Translations under genes and position numbers: made by a program
In this document: positions 8,035 to 15,225 of the stretch, piece by piece
How positions within the stretch are numbered: position 1 is the first letter of the stretch
How the letters are laid out: each line of letters opens with the position of its first letter
The notes under the pieces: model-generated
Seen by the model: the letters and a program-made list of their open reading frames with translations, nothing else
Told to the model about the DNA's origin: nothing
The model's database searches: none
Source: SG8-32-3 sp964514055
Lineage (GTDB): Archaea > Thermoproteota > Bathyarchaeia > Bathyarchaeales > Bathycorpusculaceae
Direction of reading: 5' to 3'
Assembly (NCBI GenBank): GCA_964514055.1
Contig: CAZEPB010000020.1
Coordinates: forward strand, 1 to 27,560
DNA: 27,560 nt

Positions 8035-8147
8035 GGAGAAACGGGGCTGAATGGGCTCTGGAATTTAAATTCACGATGGAATAGCAGCCGTCGGAATTTA
8101 CATTCGCTTTTCTCCTTGATTTCGGTTATCCAGAGCCCCAGCAAACC
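8035..8147 (+). ncRNA. Structured element E3 (copy 3 of 4, diverged)
   Basis: The outer parts match the other copies: GCTG 8046-8049 with CAGC 8139-8142, an AAT bulge, and GGGCTCTGG 8053-8061 with CCAGAGCCC 8130-8138. The inner hairpin has a quite different sequence but is still a hairpin. AATTTAAATTC 8062-8072 pairs with GAATTTACATT 8094-8104 (10 of 11 pairs), and CGATGG 8074-8079 pairs with CCGTCG 8088-8093 around the loop AATAGCAG. The crossing helix is kept as GGAGAAA 8035-8041 with TTTCTCC 8109-8115. Keeping the fold while the sequence changes is the strongest evidence that structure is selected. Confidence 0.6.
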
Positions 8148-8151
8148 CTCA

Positions 8152-8277
8152 AACGATCAATTCACCGTAAGAGTTGCTAGCACCGTTCAAGAGGCTTGCG
8201 AGCTGATAGAATCTTATTTCGATTACGTCACTGGCGAGTACTATGATGGAGGAAAAATCTTTTGTAAAAGGAAGTGA
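8152..8277 (+). pseudogene. Coding relic resembling an integrase C-terminus
   Basis: An open frame ending at TGA 8275-8277 reads ...FTVRVASTVQEACELIESYF and then DYVTGEYYDGGKIFCKRK. It has clear protein character but no start of its own and no complete gene around it. From memory, the ending EACxLIExxFxYV...KIFxKRK resembles the C-terminal tail of some archaeal tyrosine recombinases. I cannot confirm that without a search, and no catalytic residues remain. The frame stays open upstream through E3, which may be chance. The next 150 bp up to TrmB gene 3 hold nothing I recognise; an 87-codon open frame (8243-8506) there has no support. Confidence 0.35.
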
Positions 8278-8428
8278 CACAAGCCAAAGGAATAGCCATA
8301 GGGTCTTTATGCGGAACCGTTACCGATTTTGGCAAATTCAAGACCTGAAAGCCAGGAAAGCGAACGGGAAAAAACCGACTGCTGTCTTCCACAGGCGCTT
8401 TGGCCTGAGAAGCGGTTATAGCTTTTCT

Positions 8429-9229
8429 TTAACTAGCCGGGGTTGCATCTTTAAATACTTTGTCAAAGTAGGCTCTGGCAATGCATATAATCTGAGGTTT
8501 GTTTGATATAAGCCATGGACTTTGATAGTAACTCTTAGTTGTCGTTTTGATCCAAATTTTTTCATTATCTTGAATAACCAATTCACATCCTGGCGGCTCA
8601 GGTATGTACCTAAGAATACAATTGGGATGCTGAGCGAGTTCCATAATATGTTTTGGCATGCTTTTTCCTTTTAATGGTTTATCAATTACTATTCTAATTT
8701 TGACTCCTCTCTTTAATGCCTTTACTAAATATATCCCTTTTTCATAACCGATATTTTCTTGATCTTCTATTGATGTTAAGAAATCGTCACTTTTTTTGAC
8801 GCTTCGGATGTCTCTTTGTATTTCTTCTAAAATCATTTCTACTCTGGGAACAAACAAAATGTACTCTTCTTCGTCCCCTAATTCCGCTCCCTTCTTTTTA
8901 TTCGGAAAGCGCTGAATCAGTTGTGCCGCTTTTCTCTCAATTTCAGCGATTTGCTCTTTTTTGTTTTTAATAAGAATTGGCAACAGTTCTTTTATAGGAA
9001 TAGCGATAAATGTGCTTGGGTAAGCTATCGTTTTTTTCACGTAACCCATTCCTTGTAGCTGGGCCAATACGCGATAGGTTTCTGCACGGTCCAATTTTGC
9101 GGCCTTTGCTACTTTGCTTGCTGTTGCTTCGCCTGTCTTGAAGAGGGTTAAATAGATTTTAGCTTGTGAGGTATTAAAACCCAGTTCAATTAGTACTCGT
9201 ATTTCTGCTTTTTCGTGGTACATTGCCAT
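8429..9229 (-). CDS. TrmB-family transcriptional regulator (cassette 3)
   Basis: This 266-residue protein has a winged helix near the N-terminus (LGFNTSQAKIYLTLFKTG, then YRVLAQLQGMGYVKKTIAYP), a Lys/Glu-rich coiled coil, and a C-terminal effector domain with a conserved PEPPG and a diverged NNP region (SNKPQIICIARAYF). The frame is open to ATG 9298. I chose ATG 9229 because the predicted transcript starts near 9280, and because 266 residues matches the two paralogues (256 and 264). ATG 9223 is also possible. It diverges from the surface gene at 9363. The start lies in a 14-bp tandem repeat that creates a tiny upstream reading frame. Confidence 0.8.
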   Translation of the reverse strand: MAMYHEKAEIRVLIELGFNTSQAKIYLTLFKTGEATASKVAKAAKLDRAETYRVLAQLQGMGYVKKTIAYPSTFIAIPIKELLPILIKNKKEQIAEIERKAAQLIQRFPNKKKGAELGDEEEYILFVPRVEMILEEIQRDIRSVKKSDDFLTSIEDQENIGYEKGIYLVKALKRGVKIRIVIDKPLKGKSMPKHIMELAQHPNCILRYIPEPPGCELVIQDNEKIWIKTTTKSYYQSPWLISNKPQIICIARAYFDKVFKDATPAS

Positions 9230-9247
9230 TATTACATTGCCATTATT
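9220..9247. repeat. 14-bp tandem duplication at the TrmB gene 3 start
   Basis: ACATTGCCATTATT occurs twice in tandem (9220-9233 and 9234-9247). On the minus strand the upstream copy gives a three-codon frame, ATG GCA ATG TAA (9243-9232). It ends two bases before the chosen start ATG 9229, which is the same ATGGCAATG sequence in the second copy. Confidence 0.7.
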
Positions 9248-9302
9248 ATTTAGGGGGTTCAGAATTTTAAAAGAATTGTGACTGGGAATCCCCCTCACAT
9301 CT

Positions 9303-9313
9303 TATTATAAATG
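9303..9313. promoter_or_regulatory. Near-symmetric TATA box shared by TrmB gene 3 and surface gene 3
   Basis: The AT-rich core TTATTATAAAT reads as a TATA-like box on both strands. Rightward it predicts a start near 9335, with GGAG before ATG 9363. Leftward it predicts a start near 9280, about 50 nt before ATG 9229. A single shared promoter core is the simplest reading of this 133-bp divergent gap. Confidence 0.4.
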
Positions 9314-9362
9314 ATAACCTTGCAAAAGAAAAATTAGAATTAAAAAAGGAGAAAACCTAAAA

Positions 9363-12044
9363 ATGTCTAAAAACACTCTGAAACACTCGATTTTTCCAAG
9401 AAATAAAAAAACGGCTGCAATAGCGTTAGTTCTGATGCTTACTGCGTTAATACCATTCGCTGCTTTGCCTGTTGCCAATGCACATGACCCTCCATACGAT
9501 TTTGCTTCCTTCGCCTTTGTGGTTGCTTCGCCTGACCCTGTGGGTGTTGGTCAATCAGTGGCCATTACCATGTGGATTGATAAACCCATGCCAAATGCAG
9601 CAGAAACAAATGACATTCGGCGTCACGGCTACACGCTCACCATTACAGCCCCTGATGGGACCAATAAAACCCAACAGTGGGATGTAGTCCAGGATACAAC
9701 ATCAATTCAGTTCTACCAATTCACGCCAACTCAAGACGGTGAATATACTCTCTTCTTCCAATATGCGGGTCAAACATACACCTGGAGCGGACCTTATCAG
9801 AACGACACTTTCAAGCCTGCTAGTGCATCAACAACGTTAACTGTTCAACAAGAACCGATACCTCTACCAACAGACTCATATCCGCTTCCTACGGAGTACT
9901 GGACACGACCAATAGAAGGACAGAACACAATATGGTCCACCATTGCATCAAACTGGCTAGGTCCATTTCAGAATGGACCTTACAATAGTCTTCGTCGGGT
10001 TCAACCAGACGGTACCGCACCCAATAGTCCGCATATCATGTGGACTAAACCTCTTGACACTGGAGGCGTTGTCGGTGGAAGCAATGTTGGTGTGGAAGGC
10101 AACACTTTCTACGTTGGTCGCTCATACAATTCCAGATGGAAGAATCCACTAGTGATGAATGGAATACTCTACTACGAGCTACCTGAGGGTAATGCCGCCA
10201 ATGGCGGCGGATACATTGCTGTGGATCTGCGTACTGGAGAAGAGATCTGGTACAACGACAAGATAGGCGCTTATGGGTCCGATCTCTCTGTTCCATACTT
10301 CGGCTACTACTATGACTTCGAATCACCAAACCAACATGGCGTCATCCCGCAGGGTGTCTTGTTCTCAATGGACTTCGCGCAAGCATATAACCCCGTTACG
10401 GGGAAACATTGGTTCAACGTTACCAACGTTCCGACGCCTAATCCGTTGCAAGGCTTTCGTGGTGACTTACTGGACAGAATAGATTCAAAGGGTGCAATGA
10501 TTCGCTTAGTTTTTAACTCGGCTGGCAGATGGTTGGCTCAGTGGAACTCAACAAACATCTTTGGCGGAGCTGGAGCACCAGGTTTTTTTGCACTATCTCC
10601 AAAATCATTAGCGGCACAAAGACAGACAACAGATGCAAGCCTGCCAATTTTCTATGACTGGAACGTGACCGTATCAGGGCTTGGTCCAGGAACATGGTAC
10701 ATTGTGTACATGGGTAGCTTAGGCGGTTTCAATGGAGGTCCGATGGTGAATATAGATGACAAGATGATTCTCATGCAGACTACGAGTGGTTGGGCTCCTC
10801 TTGGTGGTGTGGGATGGCTATACGCGAATACAGAGAACTTCGACGGAGCAAATATCACAGCTATAAGTCTCAAGCCAGATTCAAGAGGACAAATCTTGTG
10901 GACAAAGAATTATCCAGCACCATCAAACGGAGTCACAAGATTCATTACAGCATGGGATCCAGAAGTTGGTGTATTCGTCACAACAGACAGTGAGACTATG
11001 GAGCATAACGGTTGGAGCCTCGCCGATGGGAGTCATCTCTGGGGACCTGTAAGATCTCTTTACTCCTATGACTACTTTAACGACTTACTAAGTCCTTTCG
11101 CCGCCTACGGGAAACTCTACTATTCAGGTTACGGTGGAGTTGTCCATTGCTGGGACTTAGGGACTGGCGAATCCTTGTGGACTTACGGTAACGGCGGAGC
11201 TGGCAATAGTACCCAAAGCGGTCTCGAAACGCCTTGGGGGCGGCGTCCCCTCTTCATACATGTCATCGCAGATGGAAAACTCTACTTATTCAGCGACGAG
11301 CACTCCCCCAACACACCGCTGTACAAGGATGCATTGGTACGTTGCCTTAACGCTACTGACGGAACGGAAATATGGACAATGATGGGATGGGGCGGGCAAT
11401 CAGAAGGCGGTGGAATTCCAATAAATATCGTTGCGGACGGCTTCTTGGTTTACCTCAACTTGTACGACAGCCAAATATACTGTGTCGGCAAAGGCCCAAG
11501 CGCTACTACGGTCACCGCGGCGCCGAAAGTTTCAGTGCACGGAGACAGCGTACTAGTAGAAGGCTCGGTGATTGACATAGCGGCTGGTACGAAGCAGGAT
11601 GAGCAAGCTGCGCGTTTTCCATACGGTGTTCCCGCTGTTTCCGACGAGAGCATGAGCGCATGGATGGAGTACGTGTACATGCAGAAGCCTCGTCCGTCTA
11701 ATGCTACTGGCGTCGGCGTCACTTTAAGCGTGCTTGACCCGAACAACAACTGCTACGAAATAGGCACTGTCACGAGCGATGCAAACGGCATGTATAAGCT
11801 GTTGTGGGAGCCGCTGGTTCCAGGCGAGTACACTGTCATCGCTACTTTCGCTGGCTCCGAGTCTTATTGGCCTTCGTATGCTGAGACCGCTGTTGGCGTG
11901 ACTGAAGCGCCTGAGGCTACTCCTCCGCCTACGCCTGAGCCTGCGTCTGCCGCTGAACTGTACTTTGTGCCCATGTCAATCGGCATCCTTATCGCAATCG
12001 TTGCAGTTGGTCTCGTCATCATCCTGATGCTTAGAATCCGCTAA
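9363..12044 (+). CDS. Secreted PQQ-type beta-propeller surface protein 3, C-terminally anchored
   Basis: This 893-residue member is the longest of the three. Its signal peptide (1-40) has an extended basic start and ends PVANA. An Ig-like domain (about 44-165), the YPLPTEYWTRPIEGQNT segment and a propeller with DLRTGEEIWY, DLGTGESLW and NATDGTEIW follow. A second Ig-like domain, the TPPPTPEPASAAELYFVP linker shared with protein 1, a membrane helix and the tail LRIR complete it. The extra length lies mid-propeller. Dense NxS/T sites suggest a glycosylated ectodomain. A Shine-Dalgarno GGAG precedes ATG 9363. The regulator at 8429 diverges from it. The 3-prime third is closest to gene 1, and the N-terminal half is more independent. 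Confidence 0.85.
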   Translation: MSKNTLKHSIFPRNKKTAAIALVLMLTALIPFAALPVANAHDPPYDFASFAFVVASPDPVGVGQSVAITMWIDKPMPNAAETNDIRRHGYTLTITAPDGTNKTQQWDVVQDTTSIQFYQFTPTQDGEYTLFFQYAGQTYTWSGPYQNDTFKPASASTTLTVQQEPIPLPTDSYPLPTEYWTRPIEGQNTIWSTIASNWLGPFQNGPYNSLRRVQPDGTAPNSPHIMWTKPLDTGGVVGGSNVGVEGNTFYVGRSYNSRWKNPLVMNGILYYELPEGNAANGGGYIAVDLRTGEEIWYNDKIGAYGSDLSVPYFGYYYDFESPNQHGVIPQGVLFSMDFAQAYNPVTGKHWFNVTNVPTPNPLQGFRGDLLDRIDSKGAMIRLVFNSAGRWLAQWNSTNIFGGAGAPGFFALSPKSLAAQRQTTDASLPIFYDWNVTVSGLGPGTWYIVYMGSLGGFNGGPMVNIDDKMILMQTTSGWAPLGGVGWLYANTENFDGANITAISLKPDSRGQILWTKNYPAPSNGVTRFITAWDPEVGVFVTTDSETMEHNGWSLADGSHLWGPVRSLYSYDYFNDLLSPFAAYGKLYYSGYGGVVHCWDLGTGESLWTYGNGGAGNSTQSGLETPWGRRPLFIHVIADGKLYLFSDEHSPNTPLYKDALVRCLNATDGTEIWTMMGWGGQSEGGGIPINIVADGFLVYLNLYDSQIYCVGKGPSATTVTAAPKVSVHGDSVLVEGSVIDIAAGTKQDEQAARFPYGVPAVSDESMSAWMEYVYMQKPRPSNATGVGVTLSVLDPNNNCYEIGTVTSDANGMYKLLWEPLVPGEYTVIATFAGSESYWPSYAETAVGVTEAPEATPPPTPEPASAAELYFVPMSIGILIAIVAVGLVIILMLRIR

Positions 12045-12071
12045 GCAACCAGCAAAAACCACACAAATCTT

Positions 12072-12090
12072 CCCCCATTTTTTTTCGGGG
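12072..12090 (+). terminator. Terminator-like CCCC/T-run/GGGG after surface gene 3
   Basis: CCCCC 12072-12076, an eight-T run (12078-12085) and GGGG 12087-12090 lie 27 nt after the stop codon, as after the other two surface genes. Confidence 0.5.
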
Positions 12091-12109
12091 TTACAGTTTC
12101 ATTGGCAAT

Positions 12110-12219
12110 AGGAGAAACGGGGCTGAGAGGGCTCTGGGCAGAATGAACGATGGTTTACCAATAATCGTTTTCATTTTTCTTTTCTCCTTAATCGAGGTAG
12201 CCCAGAGCCCCAGCAAACC
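12110..12219 (+). ncRNA. Structured element E4 (copy 4 of 4)
   Basis: The outer stem is longer here, GGGCTCTGGGC 12129-12139 with GCCCAGAGCCC 12200-12210. The added GC on one arm is matched by GC on the other. GCTG 12122-12125 pairs with CAGC 12211-12214. The inner hairpin gains a pair: AACGAT 12146-12151 with ATCGTT 12164-12169, where E1 and E2 have an A-G mismatch. The crossing helix is AGGAGAAA 12110-12117 with TTTCTCCT 12181-12188. The extra base shifts the frame that is open in E1-E3 into a stop, which argues against a coding role. Between E4 and tyrS I see only the tyrS promoter. Confidence 0.6.
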
Positions 12220-12318
12220 CTACAAGAAACGCAACAGTTAAGCTGTTAATGATTTTTCGCTTTCTGAACAACCTTTTTGCAGTCAATTGGTTCTGAAAGT
12301 GAGCGCGGTCGCAGATTA

Positions 12319-12330
12319 GGTTTTTAAGTT
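12319..12330 (+). promoter_or_regulatory. TATA-like box for tyrS
   Basis: GGTTTTTAAGTT precedes the tyrS start by about 55 nt and predicts transcription from about 12350. Confidence 0.35.
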
Positions 12331-12382
12331 TAGCGTTTACATTAAAGGCTAGGAAAACTACGACCTAGCTGGGAACTGCAAC

Positions 12383-13471
12383 TTGGATTTAGAGAAAAAG
12401 ATCGAATTAATCTGTAGACCGCCAACAGAAGAGGTCCTAACGCCCGATGATCTGCGTCAGCTCTTGGAAACGGAAGAGCATCCTGTAGCCTACAACGGCT
12501 GGGAACCCTCGGGTTTGGTGCACTTGGGAACGGGTGTGATTTGCGCTTACAAAATGAAGGACTTCGCCGAGGCGGGCTTGCGTTTCAAAGCCTTCTTAGC
12601 CACATGGCACGGGTGGCTGAACAACAAGCTCGGCGGAGACCTGGCACTTATAAGGAAAGCAGCTGAGCTTTTTCGCCACTCTTGGATAGCGCTCGGCGTT
12701 CCCGCCGACAAAGTGGAGTTCGTCTACTCTGACAAGCTCTACGATGACATTGACTACTGGGCGAAAACCGTGACAATCGCCAAAAACCTAACCATAGCCC
12801 GAACAAGACGAACCTTGGAAATAGCTGGAAGAAAAGAAACCGACGCCCGTTACGTCTCGGATTTCCTGTACACGCCCATGCAAGTAGCTGACATATTCCA
12901 CTTAGGCGTGAAAATCTGCCAGTTAGGCATGGACCAGCGCAAAGCCAACGTAGTCGCCCGAGAGATAGGTGAAAAAATCGGGTACTGGAAACCCGTCTGC
13001 GTTCACCACCACCTGCTACAAGGGCTGGAGAAGCCCAGCGTGTGGCCGATTCCGAAAGGTAAAGAAAAAGAAGCAGTGGCTTCAGCAAAAATGTCCAAAA
13101 GCAAACCTGAAACATGCATTTTCATCTATGATACACCTGTGGAGATGAAGAAGAAGATGATGAGAGCCTTCTGCCCTGAAAGAACAACAGCGTTCAACCC
13201 TGTCATAGACATCTGCAAGCACATAATCTTCCGAGAAAAACACGTCTTCACCGTAGAGCGACCAGCCAAATTCGGTGGCACCGTAGACTTCCAGAGTTTC
13301 AATGAGCTTGAAACGGCTTACGCGCAAGGCAGGCTGCACCCGCAGGACCTCAAGAACGGTGTGGCGGAAGAACTGGCTAAGATTCTTGAACCCGTTAGAA
13401 GATACTTCGCTACTAACACTGAAGCAAAAGCCTGTTTAGACACAGTTCGAAAAGCAAAAGTGACAAGGTAA
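12383..13471 (+). CDS. tyrS: Tyrosyl-tRNA synthetase (archaeal type)
   Basis: This 362-residue class I synthetase charges tRNA-Tyr with tyrosine in the cytoplasm. The HIGH-type motif is HLGT at 47-50 within YNGWEPSGLVHLGTG. The KMSKS loop is intact at 236-240 (AKMSKSKPE). The tyrosine-pocket region shows YVSDFLYTPMQVADIF and QLGMDQRKANVVAREI. The length and the lack of a long C-terminal S4-type domain are as in archaeal and eukaryotic TyrRS. Translation probably starts at TTG 12383, where the N-terminus fits the family. The toprim gene follows after only 6 bp, so the two are likely cotranscribed. Confidence 0.95.
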   Translation: MDLEKKIELICRPPTEEVLTPDDLRQLLETEEHPVAYNGWEPSGLVHLGTGVICAYKMKDFAEAGLRFKAFLATWHGWLNNKLGGDLALIRKAAELFRHSWIALGVPADKVEFVYSDKLYDDIDYWAKTVTIAKNLTIARTRRTLEIAGRKETDARYVSDFLYTPMQVADIFHLGVKICQLGMDQRKANVVAREIGEKIGYWKPVCVHHHLLQGLEKPSVWPIPKGKEKEAVASAKMSKSKPETCIFIYDTPVEMKKKMMRAFCPERTTAFNPVIDICKHIIFREKHVFTVERPAKFGGTVDFQSFNELETAYAQGRLHPQDLKNGVAEELAKILEPVRRYFATNTEAKACLDTVRKAKVTR

Positions 13472-13477
13472 GTCCCA

Positions 13478-13897
13478 TTGTCGACGCGGCTTAAAGAGAA
13501 AGAGGAAAAAATCCTCCAAGTTCTTGAAGCGTTAGCGGAAGAGTCTGCAAAGGGAACTCCCATCGTTGTGGAAGGGAAAAAAGACGTTGACGCCCTTCGC
13601 GCTTCAGGTGTCGCTGGCACAGTAATAAAGGTTAAGACTGGCGGCAAATCCTTTCTGGACACTGTTTCTGAAATAGAAAAGATGGGCGTGCCAGAAGTAA
13701 TCCTGTTTTTAGACTTTGACAGGCGAGGGAAAGAAGGAACAAAACGCCTCAAAAAGAGTCTGGAGCGAGCGAGAATAAAGCCGAATGTGAAGTTCTGGCG
13801 TGCGCTTTCAGCCTTGGTAGGAAAGGAAATCCAATGCATCGAAAGCCTCACCACCTATCTAGGCACCATACGAAAAAAGGTCGGCGCTCACAACTAG
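13478..13897 (+). CDS. UPF0292-like small toprim-domain protein
   Basis: This 139-residue protein is nearly all toprim domain, preceded by a charged helix. The metal-binding residues are present: E32 in IVVEGKKD, and D79 and D81 in LFLDFDRRG. It matches the small archaeal toprim family (UPF0292), which resembles the core of RNase M5 and DnaG. A role in RNA or DNA cleavage is inferred, not known. The start TTG 13478 lies 6 bp after tyrS, and no ATG alternative fits. Cotranscription with a tRNA synthetase hints at an RNA-related role, but that is weak evidence. Confidence 0.85.
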   Translation: MSTRLKEKEEKILQVLEALAEESAKGTPIVVEGKKDVDALRASGVAGTVIKVKTGGKSFLDTVSEIEKMGVPEVILFLDFDRRGKEGTKRLKKSLERARIKPNVKFWRALSALVGKEIQCIESLTTYLGTIRKKVGAHN

Positions 13898-13965
13898 CCC
13901 AAAACATACAACAAAACAAGGCTACCACGCCAAAACTGAACCAACGCTTCAAGCCAAAATTCAAG

Positions 13966-13988
13966 CTATATATAAGGGGGCTATAGAC
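13966..13988 (+). promoter_or_regulatory. TATA box with GGGGGCTATAGAC motif
   Basis: A strong TATA box (CTATATATAA 13966-13975) is followed at once by GGGGGCTATAGAC (13976-13988). The same AGGGGGCTATAGAC follows a TATA box on the minus strand at 20604-20617. Predicted transcription starts near 13995, about 105 nt before the Moco enzyme start. Confidence 0.45.
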
Positions 13989-13992
13989 TGCC

Positions 13993-14112
13993 GTGAGCAC
14001 AACAGTAAGGCAATACTCCTCATTCCTCCAAACCTTGGAATCCGCGTCCCTTTCTGGGAAGAGATATAAGATCGACATTGCTCGTATTAAATTGATAAAA
14101 TGGAGAAAATAA
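13993..14112 (+). CDS. Possible leaderless small protein (39 aa), doubtful
   Basis: GTG 13993 lies at the start predicted by the 13966 TATA box. It opens a frame for 39 residues (MSTTVRQYSSFLQTLESASL, then a Lys/Arg-rich end IKLIKWRK) that overlaps the next gene by 13 bp. It also contains that gene's own TATA box, so it may be an untranslated leader or chance. I do not recognise the sequence. Confidence 0.2.
   Translation: MSTTVRQYSSFLQTLESASLSGKRYKIDIARIKLIKWRK
14061..14070 (+). promoter_or_regulatory. TATA-like box for the Moco oxidoreductase gene
   Basis: GAGATATAAG lies 30-39 nt before ATG 14100, consistent with a message having little or no leader. Confidence 0.4.
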
Positions 14113-14762
14113 AACGTTTTAAGGGAACAATTATCGTTGTAAGTGCATTGCTGCTTATCCTCCTTATTATTGCAGGCGTTTATTGGCAAAGCATGCCACG
14201 GATGTTGTATCCTGAAGAAATCCGCGAGTACGAAGGACAAGACCTCTCTTCGATAGGTGACTTCAGAGAAAACTCCATACGAGGACCACAGCACATAAAC
14301 GCCTCAACTTACCGCCTGACAATAAAAGGACTCGTGAACAAGACCATAGAATACACTTACGACGACGTCGTAAACGGATTCCAGAAATACCAGAAGGTCA
14401 TAACACTTCACTGTGTGGAAGGCTGGTCAGTTACGATTCTCTGGGAAGGTTTTTTGCTAAAGGACCTGCTAAACGAAGCGGGAATAGACCCTAACGCCAC
14501 AGTCGTGGTCTTTCGCGCTTATGACGGCTACTCAACTTCTCATCCTCTTGATTACCTTCTGAACAACGACATACTTATCGCGTACAAAATGAACGACGTG
14601 GTTCTTCCCCCTGAGAGAGGGTTTCCATTCCAGCTTGTCGCGGAAAGCAAGTACGGCTACAAGTGGATTAAATGGATAACGTCGATTGAGGTGTCCGACG
14701 ATGAGGGTTTCAGGGGTTACTGGGAAAGCAGAGGCTTCCCGAACGACGCCACCGTTCCCTAA
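14100..14762 (+). CDS. Membrane-anchored molybdopterin oxidoreductase (sulfite oxidase/MsrP fold)
   Basis: This 220-residue protein has an N-terminal membrane helix (about 9-29) and a sulfite-oxidase-type Moco domain (about 55-215). The molybdenum-ligating cysteine is C105 in LHCVEGWS, and FRAYDGYSTSHPLDYLL and PFQLVAESKYGYKWIKWI are typical of the family. The substrate is unknown. Bacterial relatives (MsrP/YedY) reduce methionine sulfoxide using a heme membrane partner, YedZ. The next gene encodes a tiny membrane protein with a heme-type His pair, so a two-part redox enzyme is likely. No twin-arginine motif is visible (the start is MEKIKRFKG), which is unusual for an exported Moco enzyme. 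Confidence 0.85.
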   Translation: MEKIKRFKGTIIVVSALLLILLIIAGVYWQSMPRMLYPEEIREYEGQDLSSIGDFRENSIRGPQHINASTYRLTIKGLVNKTIEYTYDDVVNGFQKYQKVITLHCVEGWSVTILWEGFLLKDLLNEAGIDPNATVVVFRAYDGYSTSHPLDYLLNNDILIAYKMNDVVLPPERGFPFQLVAESKYGYKWIKWITSIEVSDDEGFRGYWESRGFPNDATVP

Positions 14763-14813
14763 CTTTCGGCGTTCTGAGTTAAATATTTGCAGCTTTACTG
14801 TTAATAACATGGC

Positions 14814-15071
14814 GTGATTTCAATGGCGAAATATTTGTTTGAAAGAATAATTCAATGGGCACTTCTCGGCGTAACAATCCTTTACATTATAACGGGATTA
14901 GGAATTACCGAATTCCGCATAATTGAACCCGCTACTTTTGGACTGTTAAGTAAAAACCTTTCCTTCGCCATACACGACAACCTTCTAATCCCGTTCATCG
15001 TTTTACTTGTTCTGCACATAGCGGTCAAGCCTGTCAAGCAAATACATCGAAAGCGCAGACGAAAAGAATAA
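14814..15071 (+). CDS. Small two-helix membrane protein, possible heme b partner of the Moco enzyme
   Basis: This 85-residue protein has two membrane helices (about 12-32 and 53-71) and a basic tail (HRKRRRKE). The second helix carries H54 and H68, an H-x13-H spacing like that of heme-binding helices in b-type cytochromes. It lies 51 bp after the Moco oxidoreductase. I infer that it delivers electrons to that enzyme as a reduced counterpart of YedZ, perhaps as a dimer because one copy has only two helices. The start may be GTG 14814 or ATG 14823. A box TTAAATATTT at 14779-14788 would place transcription near 14810, so either start is nearly leaderless. Family membership is unconfirmed. Confidence 0.6.
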   Translation: MISMAKYLFERIIQWALLGVTILYIITGLGITEFRIIEPATFGLLSKNLSFAIHDNLLIPFIVLLVLHIAVKPVKQIHRKRRRKE

Positions 15072-15136
15072 TCGGTGCAAATTGACGTAGATTTGCCAGA
15101 AAGCTTAAAGAGTGAGATCTACAATTCATAAAAGTA

Positions 15137-15145
15137 ATATATAAT
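15137..15145 (+). promoter_or_regulatory. TATA-like box for dnaG
   Basis: ATATATAAT predicts transcription from about 15168 and a leader of about 70 nt before the dnaG start region. Confidence 0.45.
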
Positions 15146-15225
15146 AGTCGTAAATAGTCTCATGAGTCGCGAAACAAAATAACTCGCGTCATGCGATTAA
15201 CCCTAACTCAATAACTTACAACCTT

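Noticed and set aside
8243..8506. An 87-codon open frame between E3 and TrmB gene 3
   Set aside because: It overlaps the integrase-like relic and the end of the TrmB-type gene, has no recognisable domain and no promoter.
9230..9298. N-terminal extension of the third TrmB-type regulator from ATG 9298
   Set aside because: The promoter predicts transcription from about 9280, inside the extension, and the paralogues have no such segment.
1451..12044. Surface proteins as PQQ-dependent dehydrogenases
   Set aside because: The repeats are of the PQQ propeller type, but no calcium and PQQ active-site motif or heme site is visible.
1187..12219. E elements as a CRISPR array
   Set aside because: The copies are 3-4 kb apart with genes between them, and there are no short regular spacers or cas genes.
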